Below, piece after piece: positions 49,576-58,316 of a stretch of 64,000 nucleotides of DNA. Position 1 is the first letter of the stretch. Each line of letters opens with the position of its first letter. A program made the position numbers and the translations under genes. The notes beneath the pieces were generated by a model. The model searched no databases. It had not been told where the DNA came from and saw only the letters and a list, made by a program, of their open reading frames with translations. This stretch comes from Duganella sacchari (GTDB lineage Bacteria; Pseudomonadota; Gammaproteobacteria; Burkholderiales; Burkholderiaceae_D). Location: NCBI RefSeq assembly GCF_900143065.1, contig NZ_FRCX01000016.1, positions 43,485 to 107,484 on the forward strand, written 5' to 3'.

Positions 49576-51063
49576 ATGACCGATTACCCGTTTGTGCCCA
49601 GTGATGTTGCCCTCTACCGCCGCATGGTGTCCGACACCAGTACCGGCGACATGCTGGACCAGCAGACCTGGGATGACTTGCTGCTGGCCGACTACAGCGC
49701 CGAGCTGGCGCGCGAGACCAGTATCTTCGGCCAGCAGGAATTGCACCGGCGGCTGTACGCGGACGACGACGTGTCCGCGTCGTCCGCACGCGTGCGTGCG
49801 TTGCTGGCGGACGATGCCGCGCGCAAGAAGCTGCAAACCGCCACGCAGGATTTGCGCCGTGCGGACCGCGAGATCAGCGAGACCTTGTTTGGCGAGCCGC
49901 TGCCCGCCGCGCCGTGCTGGGTGCCGCTGCTGGCGTGGCTGCCGGTGGCGTTCCTCATGTCCGCCGTCGCTGCGCTGGCAACCGGCTGGCCGCTGTTATG
50001 GGTGGTCGCGCTGGTTCTTTGGCTGTCGCTGTGCGCGATTCAGGTGCGCTATCACGAAGCCGTGCAGGAGTGGGCATGCGTGCTCAATACCGTGCAGCAG
50101 ATGCTGCGCGCGCAATCGCTGCTGGCATGGGAGGACGCCGGCCAGGCGGGCAAGCTGAATCGCCGCTTGAGCCGCTCGCTCCTGGCGAGCATGCCGGGCT
50201 TCAGCGACTATGCGGACTGGCTATTCCTCAAGAATGTTCGCCACTATTTCCATAGCCGCGATACAGTCCGCGACAACCTTGGTTTCCTGCGTAGCAGCTT
50301 TGAACGCATTGCGACGCTGGACGCAGATCTCGCGCTGGCCCGCCATCTGTCGCGAACGCCGCGCTATTGCTGGGCGGAGCAGGGCGATGAGGTGATGCTG
50401 AGCCAGGTGGTGCATCCGCTGCTGGCGGGGGCAGCGCCGCTGACCGTGGGCATGGCGCAGCAGGGCCTTTTCATCTCGGGCCAGAACGGCATCGGCAAAA
50501 GCACGTTGCTGCGCGCAGTGGGCCTTAACCTGATCACGGCGCGCGCCTTTGGTTTCTGCTATGCGTCGCGTGCGGTCACGCCGCTGCTGCCGGTGTATGC
50601 CAGCATGCAGAACGAAGATGCGCTGGGCAGCGGCGAAAGCTTCTACATGGCCGAACTGCGGCGCGGCAAGGAGCTGCTGGAGCAGGCCGCGCGCAGGCCA
50701 GCCATCTTCATCATCGATGAGATTTTCCGTGGCACGAATTATCTGGAATCGGTATCGGCTGCAGCGGCGGTGCTGCATACGCTGGCGCAGCAGGGACGGG
50801 TGCTGGTGGCATCGCACCATGTGGTGCTGGCGTCTCTGCTGTCCGATTGCCTGCGGCCGTGGCGCCTGAGCCGCGAAGGCGAGCACTGGCAACTGACGCC
50901 CGGTGTACTGCTGGATACCAACGGCCTGACCTTGCTGACCGAACGCGGTTTCGATCCCGCCATCACCACCAAGGCGGTTGGCTTTGCCCGAAGGGTGGGG
51001 GCTACGCTCGGCGGGCCAGCATCAATATCAGCAGGCGCGGATGAAGTCGACCAGCGCGCGTAA
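49576..51063 (+). CDS. Membrane-associated MutS-like ATPase
   Basis: 495 residues from ATG 49576. The C-terminal part has the MutS domain V ATPase: GLFISGQNGIGKSTLLRAVG (Walker A), FFMQ-type region seen as VYASMQNEDALGSGESFYMA, and FIIDEIFRGTNYLESVSAAA (Walker B and dimer motif), then ILVASHHVVL. The mismatch-recognition domain is missing. Two adjacent hydrophobic helices at about 117-158 indicate membrane anchoring. Such MutS-related membrane proteins are known in several phyla but have no settled role; DNA repair is doubtful. Upstream lies the GCGGACA array shared with the divergent efflux operon. The 3' end overlaps the LysR gene by 36 bases. Confidence 0.8.
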   Translation: MTDYPFVPSDVALYRRMVSDTSTGDMLDQQTWDDLLLADYSAELARETSIFGQQELHRRLYADDDVSASSARVRALLADDAARKKLQTATQDLRRADREISETLFGEPLPAAPCWVPLLAWLPVAFLMSAVAALATGWPLLWVVALVLWLSLCAIQVRYHEAVQEWACVLNTVQQMLRAQSLLAWEDAGQAGKLNRRLSRSLLASMPGFSDYADWLFLKNVRHYFHSRDTVRDNLGFLRSSFERIATLDADLALARHLSRTPRYCWAEQGDEVMLSQVVHPLLAGAAPLTVGMAQQGLFISGQNGIGKSTLLRAVGLNLITARAFGFCYASRAVTPLLPVYASMQNEDALGSGESFYMAELRRGKELLEQAARRPAIFIIDEIFRGTNYLESVSAAAAVLHTLAQQGRVLVASHHVVLASLLSDCLRPWRLSREGEHWQLTPGVLLDTNGLTLLTERGFDPAITTKAVGFARRVGATLGGPASISAGADEVDQRA

Positions 51064-51912
51064 TGCCGCTGGCAGCTGGCGCCTGCCCGAGTAGTAGAGA
51101 AAGAAGCGGCTTGGCGCTGCGCTCCAGTCATCGAGGATGGACACCAGCCGGCCGGCGGCCAGGTCATCGCTGACCATCGCCTCGTAGACGTAGGCGATGC
51201 CCGCGCCGTCCTTTGCGGCTTGCACCATCAGCGCATCATCGTCAAAGACCAGCGGGCCGGTGACCTCGATTTCCAGCGGTTTACCGTCGGCCTGAAACTC
51301 CCAGGCATAGCGGTTACCGCTGGGGAAACGGCGGACGATGCAGGCGTGGCGCAGCAGTTCGCGCGGCGCCTGCGGCACGCCGCGACTGGCCAGATAGCCC
51401 GGCGCCGCCGTACAGACGAAACGCTGCGGCGGTCCAATCGGCACCGCCACCATGTCGCCGGCCAGGCTCTCGCCAAAACGGATGCCGGCGTCGAAACCAT
51501 CGCCCACGATATCGGCCAGGCTGTCGTCGGTCACCACTTCGATCTGGACACGCGGATAGGCTGCCACAAAACCGGCCAGCATCGGCCCCAGTAGCAGCTG
51601 GGCCGCAGGACGTGGCACGTTGAGGCGCAGGGTGCCAGCCGGCTCGCTTTGCAGAGCGGTGACGTCGGCCAGCGCATCGGCGACTTCGCGCAGGGCAGGC
51701 GCGAGGCGCACAAGCAGGCGCTGGCCAGCTTCGGTCGGCGTCACGCTGCGCGTGGTGCGGTGGAGCAGGCGTACGCCCAGCCGTTCTTCCAGCCCGCGCA
51801 GCGCGTGGCTCAAGGCCGAGGCGGACACGCCGCGCTCGTCAGCGGCCTTGCGGAAGCTGCGGTGCCGCGCCACTGCGGCGAAGGCGTCCAGTTCGTGCAG
51901 GTCTGGCGTCAT
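51028..51912 (-). CDS. LysR-family transcriptional regulator
   Basis: 294 residues. N-terminal winged helix-turn-helix (FAAVARHRSFRKAADERGVS, then SALSHALRGLEERLGVRLLH) and a C-terminal substrate-binding domain. It is divergent from the aldo/keto reductase gene across 100 bases, the usual layout for a LysR regulator and its target. A small inverted repeat TTCA-N8-TGAA at 51927-51942 is a possible binding site. Its 3' end overlaps the MutS-like gene by 36 bases on the opposite strand. Confidence 0.93.
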   Translation of the reverse strand: MTPDLHELDAFAAVARHRSFRKAADERGVSASALSHALRGLEERLGVRLLHRTTRSVTPTEAGQRLLVRLAPALREVADALADVTALQSEPAGTLRLNVPRPAAQLLLGPMLAGFVAAYPRVQIEVVTDDSLADIVGDGFDAGIRFGESLAGDMVAVPIGPPQRFVCTAAPGYLASRGVPQAPRELLRHACIVRRFPSGNRYAWEFQADGKPLEIEVTGPLVFDDDALMVQAAKDGAGIAYVYEAMVSDDLAAGRLVSILDDWSAAPSRFFLYYSGRRQLPAALRALVDFIRAC

Positions 51913-52012
51913 ATTGATGAATCATGTTCAGTAGTGCATGAAGTATAACCGGGCTTATCACACCGTATCTGCCGGACGATACTGGCGCTTTCATTCAATC
52001 AAGGATGCAGCC

Positions 52013-53023
52013 ATGAAGCAGCAACGTCTCGGCAATGCCGATTTCACGATTTCGCCTATCGGACTGGGTACCTGGGCCATCGCTGGTCCGGGCTGGGAGT
52101 TCGGCTGGGGCGCGCAGGATGATGCCGAGAGCCTGGCCGCGCTGGAGTATGCCGTCGAGCGCGGCGTGAACTGGATCGACACGGCGGCCGTGTATGGCCT
52201 TGGCCATGCCGAGGAAATCGTCGGCCAGCTGCTGCGCCGCGTGCCGGCGTCGCGCCGTCCGCTGGTGTTCACCAAGGGCAGCCTGGTGTGGGATCGCGCA
52301 ACCGGACAAATCTCGCACTCGCTGTCGCCGGACTCGCTGATGCGCGAGATAGAAGACAGCCTGCGCCGCCTGCAGGTGGATACCATCGATCTTTATCAGC
52401 TGCACTGGCCGTCGTTCCCGCCGGGCGGCCCGGATGATGGCATTGAGGCCGCACTGTCGGTGCTGGCCAGGGCGCGCGAGCAGGGAAAACTACGGGCGAT
52501 AGGCGTGTCCAACTTCGATGTGTCCCAGCTCAGGCGCGCCCAGGCCGTGACCGCGATTGCTGCGCTCCAGCCGCCTTATTCGGCGCTGATGCGTGCGGTG
52601 GAGGCGGACATCCTGCCGTTCTGCGAGCAGGCCGGGATTGGCGTCATCGCTTACTCCACGCTGCAATCGGGGCTGCTGACGGGCGCCATGACGCGCGAGC
52701 GTATCGCCAGTCTGCCGGCCGATGACTGGCGCAAGACCCGGAGTCCGGATTTTCAGGAACCACGGCTGACGCGCAATCTCGCACTGGTCGAAGCCTTCCG
52801 CCGCATCGGCGAGCGGCACGGGCTGACACCAGCTGCCGTGGCAATTGCGTGGGTGCTGCGGCAGTCCGCCGTGACCGGCGCCATCGTCGGTGTGCGGCGT
52901 CCCGCACAGGTGGATGGGCTGGTCGGTGCGGCGGAGTTCCGGCTCAGCGCGGAAGAAGAGGCCGAGGTTATGCCGCTGCTGCCCGAAGGGATGGGGACCA
53001 ACGTGCCGGAAGCTGCATCCTGA
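52013..53023 (+). CDS. Aldo/keto reductase
   Basis: 336 residues from ATG 52013 (AAGGATGCAGCC upstream). The catalytic tetrad is present: Asp56 and Tyr61 in WIDTAAVYG, Lys88 in FTKGS and His131 in YQLHWPS. The NADPH-binding C-terminal segment includes TGAIVGVRRPAQVDGLVGA. It is a TIM-barrel reductase that reduces aldehydes or ketones; the natural substrate is unknown. Probably controlled by the divergent LysR regulator. Confidence 0.94.
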   Translation: MKQQRLGNADFTISPIGLGTWAIAGPGWEFGWGAQDDAESLAALEYAVERGVNWIDTAAVYGLGHAEEIVGQLLRRVPASRRPLVFTKGSLVWDRATGQISHSLSPDSLMREIEDSLRRLQVDTIDLYQLHWPSFPPGGPDDGIEAALSVLARAREQGKLRAIGVSNFDVSQLRRAQAVTAIAALQPPYSALMRAVEADILPFCEQAGIGVIAYSTLQSGLLTGAMTRERIASLPADDWRKTRSPDFQEPRLTRNLALVEAFRRIGERHGLTPAAVAIAWVLRQSAVTGAIVGVRRPAQVDGLVGAAEFRLSAEEEAEVMPLLPEGMGTNVPEAAS

Positions 53024-53043
53024 GCTGACCGCTTGCAAGGCCG

Positions 53044-53072
53044 TTGACTTTGCCAAAAAAGCGGCCTATGAT
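53044..53072 (+). promoter_or_regulatory. Sigma-70 promoter of the GbsR-type regulator
   Basis: TTGACT (53044-53049) and TATGAT (53067-53072) are separated by exactly 17 bases, close to the housekeeping consensus. The expected start is about 53079, leaving a leader near 22 bases. The -10 element overlaps the left arm of the inverted repeat at 53068-53102, an arrangement typical of repressor control. Confidence 0.75.
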
Positions 53073-53102
53073 TTCTCTAGCGACAGAAATTAGAGAAATC
53101 AT
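53068..53102. promoter_or_regulatory. Perfect 12-base inverted repeat over -10 and start codon (candidate operator)
   Basis: ATGATTTCTCTA (53068-53079) and TAGAGAAATCAT (53091-53102) are exact reverse complements with an 11-base centre. The right arm includes the ATG of the regulator gene. Inside it is a second symmetric motif, ATTTCT-N8-AGAAAT (53071-53090), which recurs at 53645-53664. Either DNA operator or mRNA hairpin would give autoregulation. Confidence 0.65.
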
Positions 53103-53628
53103 GAATCTTACGCCGACCATTCAGAAATACATCCTCCACTGGGGCGAGATGGGTGCGCGCTGGGGCGTCAACCGCACGGTGGCGCAGATTCATGCGCTGC
53201 TGTTCCTGGCCAATCAGCCCATGCACGCGGAAGAAATCACCGAGACGCTGACAGTGGCGCGCTCGAATGTCAGCAACAGCCTCAAGGAACTGCAAAGCTG
53301 GGGCCTGGTGCGGATCACGCACGTGGCGGGCGACCGTCGCGATCACTTTGTGGCCTTGCAGGATGTGTGGGAGATCTTCCGCGTGATCGTCGAGGAGCGC
53401 AAACGCCGCGAGATCGATCCGACGCTGACCGTGCTGCGCGCCTGCGCGGTGGAGGCGGAGAGCGACGCAGAGCTGGAGCAGGCCACCAAGGTCAAGATGG
53501 ACCAGGTGCTGGCGTTTCTGGAAATGCTGACCACCACCTATGACGATTACAAACATCTGCCACCGGCCACCATGCAACGCTTCCTGAAAATGGGCGGCAA
53601 GGTGGCACGCCTGCTGGGCAGCGATTAA
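53101..53628 (+). CDS. GbsR/MarR-type transcriptional regulator
   Basis: 175 residues from ATG 53101; earlier in-frame ATGs at 53044 and 53068 lie in the promoter and operator. A winged helix-turn-helix domain covers about 25-90: VAQIHALLFLANQPMHAEEI, TLTVARSNVSNSLKELQSWG, then LVRITHVAGDRRDHFVA. The C-terminal helices would make the dimer. GbsR-type regulators sense small molecules such as choline in Bacillus, but many are uncharacterised. The operator motif in front of it and in front of the next operon suggests it controls itself and the six genes downstream. Confidence 0.9.
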   Translation: MNLTPTIQKYILHWGEMGARWGVNRTVAQIHALLFLANQPMHAEEITETLTVARSNVSNSLKELQSWGLVRITHVAGDRRDHFVALQDVWEIFRVIVEERKRREIDPTLTVLRACAVEAESDAELEQATKVKMDQVLAFLEMLTTTYDDYKHLPPATMQRFLKMGGKVARLLGSD

Positions 53629-53644
53629 AAAAATTTGGCCAATA

Positions 53645-53664
53645 ATTTCTGTTTTTACAGAAAT
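53645..53664. promoter_or_regulatory. Second copy of the ATTTCT-N8-AGAAAT operator motif
   Basis: ATTTCT (53645-53650), eight bases, AGAAAT (53659-53664), extended to 8-base arms ATTTCTGT/ACAGAAAT. It sits in the 52-base gap between the regulator stop and the next ATG at 53681, with the same half sites and centre length as the copy at 53071-53090. Confidence 0.65.
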
Positions 53665-53680
53665 AACAGATGGATATGGC

Positions 53681-54946
53681 ATGAAAGTCCTGATACTCGG
53701 CGCCACTGGATTGATCGGCAGTCACGCGCTGCAAGCCTTGCGCCTGGCCGGTTGCACAGCGGTGGGCCTGAGCCGCCGCCGTCCTGCTGACGAGAGTCCA
53801 GCGGCATGGCGCGAAGCGGATGCTGGATGCATGGTTGCGGAACAGGACTGGCTGCCGCTGTTGGCGGGCTTTGATGCGGTGGTCAACTGCGTCGGCATCC
53901 TGCGTGAGACGCGCGACGATGATTTCGACCGTCTGCACCGCGCCGCACCGGTAGCCATGTTTGCCGCCTGCGAGCGGCTCGGTGTGCGGCGTGTGGTGCA
54001 GCTGTCCGCGCTGGGCAGCCATCCTGACGCCGCCACCGGCTACTGGCGCAGCAAGGGTATGGCGGACGCTGATCTGCTGGCGCGGGATCTGGACGCAACT
54101 GTCATCCGGCCTTCGCTGGTCTATGGCGAGCATGGCGCCAGCAGCATTGCGCTGCGCATGCTGGCCACACTGCCGATCCTGACGATGCCGATGGCGCACC
54201 GTGCGCGGGTACAGCCCATTCACGTTGACGATCTGGCCGAGGTCATCGTCAGGCTGGTGATGGCGGAACGTGCCATACCGGGCGTGTTGGCCGTGGTTGG
54301 TCCGCGCGCGACCAGCCTGGCTGGCTATCTCGCAGATCTGCGGCGCGGCATGCAGGCTGCGCCCGCGCTGGTACTGGCGTTGCCGATGCCCCTGGCCCGC
54401 GTGGTGGCCCACATTACAGCGCGCATGCCGTCCGGCGTGCTGACGCCTGAATCGCTGCTGATGCTGGAGCAAAGCGCTGACGGCAGCAATACCGCCGACG
54501 CTCATCCCACTGGCGCGCTGCTGGGCCGCCCGCTGCGCGATCCCGCGCGCTTCGCCCGGCCATCGCAACGTGCGGCTGCTGTGTGGGGTTGGGCCGGAAC
54601 GGCGCTCACGCTTGCCATGGCTGCACTGTGGCTGTGCACCGCTTTCGTCTCCTGGTTTGTCTGGCCACATGCGGAAAGCCGTGCATGGCTGGCGGCTTGC
54701 GGCGTGCCGCCGGACGCGCAGGAAGCGCTGCTGTTGGCGGCCAGTGTGACCGATGCCGCAATCGGCACGCTGTTGCTGCTGCGTCCGCGCCGTTGGCTGT
54801 GGGCTGCGCAACTGGCGCTGGTGGGCGGCTACACCGCAGTCATGAGCTACTGCCTGCCGCAATTCTGGCTGCATCCATTTGGCCCGCTGAGCAAGAACCT
54901 GCCGTTGCTGGCGTTGATACTCTTGATGTGGAGAGGAAGTAAATGA
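53681..54946 (+). CDS. NAD(P)-binding SDR protein fused to a DoxX-like membrane domain
   Basis: 421 residues. The N-terminal 300 residues are an extended short-chain-dehydrogenase-like domain with the dinucleotide loop VLILGATGLIGSHALQAL, AVVNCVGILRETRDDDF and a VVQLSALGSH strand. The C-terminal 120 residues have about four hydrophobic segments (from AAVWGWAGTALTLAMAALWL onward) of the DoxX/SURF4-like type. Fusion of the two is a known family in proteobacteria. Its role is unknown. The stop overlaps the next gene by 4 bases. Confidence 0.85.
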   Translation: MKVLILGATGLIGSHALQALRLAGCTAVGLSRRRPADESPAAWREADAGCMVAEQDWLPLLAGFDAVVNCVGILRETRDDDFDRLHRAAPVAMFAACERLGVRRVVQLSALGSHPDAATGYWRSKGMADADLLARDLDATVIRPSLVYGEHGASSIALRMLATLPILTMPMAHRARVQPIHVDDLAEVIVRLVMAERAIPGVLAVVGPRATSLAGYLADLRRGMQAAPALVLALPMPLARVVAHITARMPSGVLTPESLLMLEQSADGSNTADAHPTGALLGRPLRDPARFARPSQRAAAVWGWAGTALTLAMAALWLCTAFVSWFVWPHAESRAWLAACGVPPDAQEALLLAASVTDAAIGTLLLLRPRRWLWAAQLALVGGYTAVMSYCLPQFWLHPFGPLSKNLPLLALILLMWRGSK

Positions 54947-55410
54947 TGGACTATCTGGCGATCAAGTGGCTGCACATCCTGTCCGCCACCCTGATGTTCG
55001 GTACCGGCTTCGGCACGGCCTTTTATATGTTCTTCACCAACCGCACCCGCAATGTGCCAGCGATTGCCGTGGTCACGCGGCTGGTTGCCCGTGCCGACTG
55101 GTGGTTCACCACACCATCCATCATCATCCAGCCGCTGTCTGGATTGTGGATGATTCATCTGGCCGGCTTCCCACTGAGCTCCGGCTGGATCGTATGGTCG
55201 GTGGCGCTGTATCTGCTGGCTGGCGCGTGCTGGCTGCCGGTTGTCTGGCTGCAGCTGCGCATGCGCGACATGGCATCGGCAGCGGTGCGGACTAACGAAC
55301 CGCTGCCGGCACGCTACTGGCATTACGAGAAAATCTGGACCGCGCTGGGCGTCCCCGCTTTCGGCGCGCTGATCGTGGTGTATTGGCTGATGGTGCACAA
55401 ACCAGTTTAA
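54943..55410 (+). CDS. DUF2269-family integral membrane protein
   Basis: 155 residues with four or five hydrophobic segments: LAIKWLHILSATLMFGTGFG, SIIIQPLSGLWMIHLAGFPL, IVWSVALYLLAGACWLPVVW and PAFGALIVVYWLMVH. The conserved KWLHILSAT start and the long basic loop are typical of DUF2269 proteins, which often accompany DoxX-like and SDR proteins. No catalytic residues are evident. It overlaps the SDR-DoxX gene by 4 bases. Confidence 0.85.
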   Translation: MMDYLAIKWLHILSATLMFGTGFGTAFYMFFTNRTRNVPAIAVVTRLVARADWWFTTPSIIIQPLSGLWMIHLAGFPLSSGWIVWSVALYLLAGACWLPVVWLQLRMRDMASAAVRTNEPLPARYWHYEKIWTALGVPAFGALIVVYWLMVHKPV

Positions 55411-55421
55411 GGGAGAAAAGC

Positions 55422-55802
55422 ATGTCCGCATTAACGCTGTACTACGACGGCAATTGCCGCATTTGCAGGGCGCAGATGGCACGTCTGCGTCAGCAGGATA
55501 AAACCGGCGGCCTTGATTTTTGCGATATCGCCGCAGCGGATTTCTCGCCATCGGCATTGGGCGTCAGCATGGCGGCGCTGAACACGGAGATCCATGCGCG
55601 GACTACAGATGGCCGCCTCCTGACCGGCATCGACTGCCTGGTGGCGGCGTACATTGCGATCGGGCGTGGCTGGCAGGTGGCGCCATTGCGGTTGCCAGTC
55701 TTGCGGCCGGTGTTTGTGGCGATGTATCGCGCCCTGGCGCGCAACCGCTATCGCCTCTCGGCCTGTGCCGATGGTGCGTGCACGACGGCGAGGCGGCCAT
55801 GA
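55422..55802 (+). CDS. DCC-family (DUF393) thiol-disulfide-like protein
   Basis: 126 residues from ATG 55422 (GGGAGAAAAGC upstream). The family signature YYDGNCRICRAQMARL holds the CxxC pair in the position that gives DCC proteins their name (here DGNCRIC). The rest is an alpha/beta fold with GIDCLVAAYIAIGRGWQVAP. Predicted thioredoxin-like activity is inference; many members are uncharacterised. The stop overlaps the following membrane-protein start by 4 bases. Confidence 0.85.
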   Translation: MSALTLYYDGNCRICRAQMARLRQQDKTGGLDFCDIAAADFSPSALGVSMAALNTEIHARTTDGRLLTGIDCLVAAYIAIGRGWQVAPLRLPVLRPVFVAMYRALARNRYRLSACADGACTTARRP

Positions 55803-56245
55803 AAAGGATGCTGCTGGTGCGCTGGATGTATATTGCCGTCGCGGCGCACCTTGTGGTTGGCGTGCTGCTGCCGTTGTGTGCGGGGATGCCACTGACGGAT
55901 GGGTACCGTCGCAGCATTGAGGACTTCTTCTTTGGCGGCGAGGCGTCGCAGGCAGGGCGGGCGCTGCATATGTGGTGGCTTGCGCTGTTTGGCCCGACAG
56001 TGCAGGCGGCCGCCATCTGGATGGCCGGCCTGGTGGTGATCGGCGATCAGCAAAAGAACGCCTACGCCTGGCTGATGCTGGCACTGGGCCTCATCGTATG
56101 GGCGCCGCAGGACATGCTGATCTCGGCGCGGGCGCACTGCTGGACCAACGTCTGGCTCGATCTGGCAGCCCTCACGCTTATGCTGCCGCCATTGCTATGG
56201 CTATGCAAAACAGATCTGGCAAACAAAAATAGAAAGGCAACATGA
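55799..56245 (+). CDS. Small integral membrane protein
   Basis: 148 residues from ATG 55799. Four hydrophobic segments are visible: WMYIAVAAHLVVGVLLPLC, WWLALFGPTVQAAAIWMAGL, YAWLMLALGLIVWAPQDML and VWLDLAALTLMLPPLLWL. I do not recognise a named family, though similar proteins sit next to DCC and TIGR01777 genes in related bacteria. It overlaps the gene before and after by 4 bases each, so it is clearly part of the operon. Confidence 0.75.
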   Translation: MKRMLLVRWMYIAVAAHLVVGVLLPLCAGMPLTDGYRRSIEDFFFGGEASQAGRALHMWWLALFGPTVQAAAIWMAGLVVIGDQQKNAYAWLMLALGLIVWAPQDMLISARAHCWTNVWLDLAALTLMLPPLLWLCKTDLANKNRKAT

Positions 56246-56865
56246 TGATGATTCCCTCGGAAGGCGAATTGTTCAAGAAGATCCTGGGGCCGGCGTGGCG
56301 CCAGCTGCATCCTGATATCCAGGCGCGCTTTGATAAAAACCCTTTGCCGGGCAAGCCGCTGTATTACACCGGCAGCCTCTCGGAACTCAGGTGCTCACGC
56401 TTCGGCAAATTACTGGGTTATCTGAGCATGCCGTTCATCAAAGGCGCACTGATGCCGTATAACGATGCGGACTTCCCGGTCGATATACAGGTGTACTCCC
56501 GGCAGAATTGCCCGTCGATTTTCAAGCGGCGCATCTACCGCCTCCATGCACGCAAGCCGGTCATGTTCACGTCCTTCATGTCCGAAAGCGCGAAAGGAGA
56601 GGTGCTGGAGTACGTGGGCATGGGACTGGGCATGAAGCTGGTGCTCGAGGTCCGCGACGGCAATCTGCATTTTGAAAGCGATGGCTATTTCTGGGAGCTG
56701 TTCGGCGTGCGCGTGCCGCTACCGGACGTGCTCACGCCGGGCAAGACCTTCCTCTGCCACCGCAACAACAGCAGCAACCAGTTCGATATCCGCATCGAGA
56801 TCCGCCATCTGCTGTTTGGGACCACCTTCACGCAGGCGGGCGTGTTCCGGGAGGTGACGCCATGA
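56242..56865 (+). CDS. DUF4166-domain protein
   Basis: 207 residues. It matches DUF4166 style: LGPAWRQLHPDIQARFDKNP, a middle FPVDIQVYSRQNCPSIFKRR, MGMGLGMKLVLEVRDGNLHF and a C-terminal FDIRIEIRHLLFGTTFTQAG. In many genomes this domain is fused to an SDR protein of the saccharopine-reductase type or stands next to TIGR01777; here it precedes such a gene. Function unknown. It overlaps both neighbours by 4 bases. Confidence 0.85.
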   Translation: MMMIPSEGELFKKILGPAWRQLHPDIQARFDKNPLPGKPLYYTGSLSELRCSRFGKLLGYLSMPFIKGALMPYNDADFPVDIQVYSRQNCPSIFKRRIYRLHARKPVMFTSFMSESAKGEVLEYVGMGLGMKLVLEVRDGNLHFESDGYFWELFGVRVPLPDVLTPGKTFLCHRNNSSNQFDIRIEIRHLLFGTTFTQAGVFREVTP

Positions 56866-58298
56866 ATACCCATCTGCTGGCATTGCAGTTGATGGCGGCG
56901 CAGGGCTGCCTGGGCGCGTTTGATACGCTCTACCACCATGAATTCACCGAAGCCTTGCCGGGCCGGCCGACAGCAGGGCGTGAGCTGGCCATCCATGCGG
57001 TGCGCGCACTCATTTATAGCGCCCTGTTTATCGGCCTGTCGTCCTGGGCGTTCCATGGCTGGTGGGCGCTGGTGCTGCTGGTGGTGTTCAGTGCCGAAAT
57101 CCTGCTGACGCTGTGGGACTTTGTGGTGGAAGACCGTACGCGCCTGCTGCCGGCGACAGAACGTGTCACGCATACGGTGCTGGCGATGAATGGCGGCGCG
57201 TTCATTGCGTTGCTGGCGATCGGCACGCCGGCGCAGTTGGCCATGCCGACCGCGCTGGTCTGGCAGCCGCATGGCGGCTTGAGCGCGTTCCTGGCGCTGT
57301 GCGGCGTTGGCGTTGGTCTGTCCGGCCTGCGCGATGCGTGGGCAGCGCGGGCGATTGGCCGCATGGCTACCGCGCCTGTCGTGAAATTCGATGACATTGA
57401 ACGCAGCTTCCTGCTGACTGGTGCGACCGGCTTTATCGGCCAGCGCCTGGTGCGGGCGCTGCTGCGCGACGGCCACCGCGTCACCGTGCTGACCAGGCAG
57501 GCGCGCCAGGCTGCGTGGATGTTTGATGGCCGCGTTGAATGCGTCACCAGCATGGAGCAGCTACCCGCCTCGCGCCGTTTTGATGCCGTGATTAATCTGG
57601 CGGGCGCGCGCATCCTGGGCTGGCGCTGGACGGCGGCGCGCCGTGCGGTGCTGCGGCAAAGCCGGATCGGCCTGACCCGCAAGGTGGTCAGCTGGATTGC
57701 CACGGCTGAACACAAGCCGGCCATGCTGCTGTCGGCATCGGCGATAGGATATTACGGCACGCAGCCGCGCGGTGACGATACCGTGCTGACCGAGCAGAAT
57801 GGTCCGCAGCCGATGTTCATGTCGGACCTGTGCCGAGAGTGGGAGGAGGCCGCGTGCGGCGCCGAGGCCCATGGCGTTGCCGTCGCCCGCATGCGCTTCG
57901 GCCTGGTGCTGGGGACGCAGGGTGCGCTGCCCATGATGCTGTTGCCCATCAAGCTGGGCATGGGCGGCCCGCTGGGTGGCGGCACCCAGTGGCTGTCTTG
58001 GATACATGTGGATGATCTGATTGCGGGCGTGGCGCATCTGTGGCGCACGCGGGCGGCGGGCGCCTGCAACTTCACCGCCCCGGAGAGTCTGACGCAAGCG
58101 GCGTTCAGCAAGGTGGCGGCATCGGTGCTGCACCGTCCATGCGGTCTGCCGACGCCTGGCTGGCCGATGCGCCTGGCGCTGGGGGAGCAGGCCGATTTGC
58201 TGCTGGAAGGACAACGCGTCGCGCCTGCAAGGCTGCTCGATAGCGGCTTTGTGTTCCGCCATCCGCAATTGAGGGACGCCTTGCAGAACCTGGGCTAG
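56862..58298 (+). CDS. TIGR01777-family epimerase-like protein with N-terminal membrane domain
   Basis: 478 residues. The first 165 residues contain about four hydrophobic segments (LIYSALFIGLSSWAFHGWWA, WALVLLVVFSAEILLTLWDF). The remainder, from about 180, is a TIGR01777 NAD-dependent epimerase fold: FLLTGATGFIGQRLVRALLR, VINLAGARILGWRWTAARRA, SAIGYYGTQPRGDD and IHVDDLIAGVAHLWR. TIGR01777 proteins occur in the cell-division-associated YfcH group. The membrane fusion is less common. Last gene of the operon; the opposing transferase gene ends 18 bases later. Confidence 0.85.
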   Translation: MNTHLLALQLMAAQGCLGAFDTLYHHEFTEALPGRPTAGRELAIHAVRALIYSALFIGLSSWAFHGWWALVLLVVFSAEILLTLWDFVVEDRTRLLPATERVTHTVLAMNGGAFIALLAIGTPAQLAMPTALVWQPHGGLSAFLALCGVGVGLSGLRDAWAARAIGRMATAPVVKFDDIERSFLLTGATGFIGQRLVRALLRDGHRVTVLTRQARQAAWMFDGRVECVTSMEQLPASRRFDAVINLAGARILGWRWTAARRAVLRQSRIGLTRKVVSWIATAEHKPAMLLSASAIGYYGTQPRGDDTVLTEQNGPQPMFMSDLCREWEEAACGAEAHGVAVARMRFGLVLGTQGALPMMLLPIKLGMGGPLGGGTQWLSWIHVDDLIAGVAHLWRTRAAGACNFTAPESLTQAAFSKVAASVLHRPCGLPTPGWPMRLALGEQADLLLEGQRVAPARLLDSGFVFRHPQLRDALQNLG

Positions 58299-58316
58299 TG
58301 GCGATAACGGAATGGT

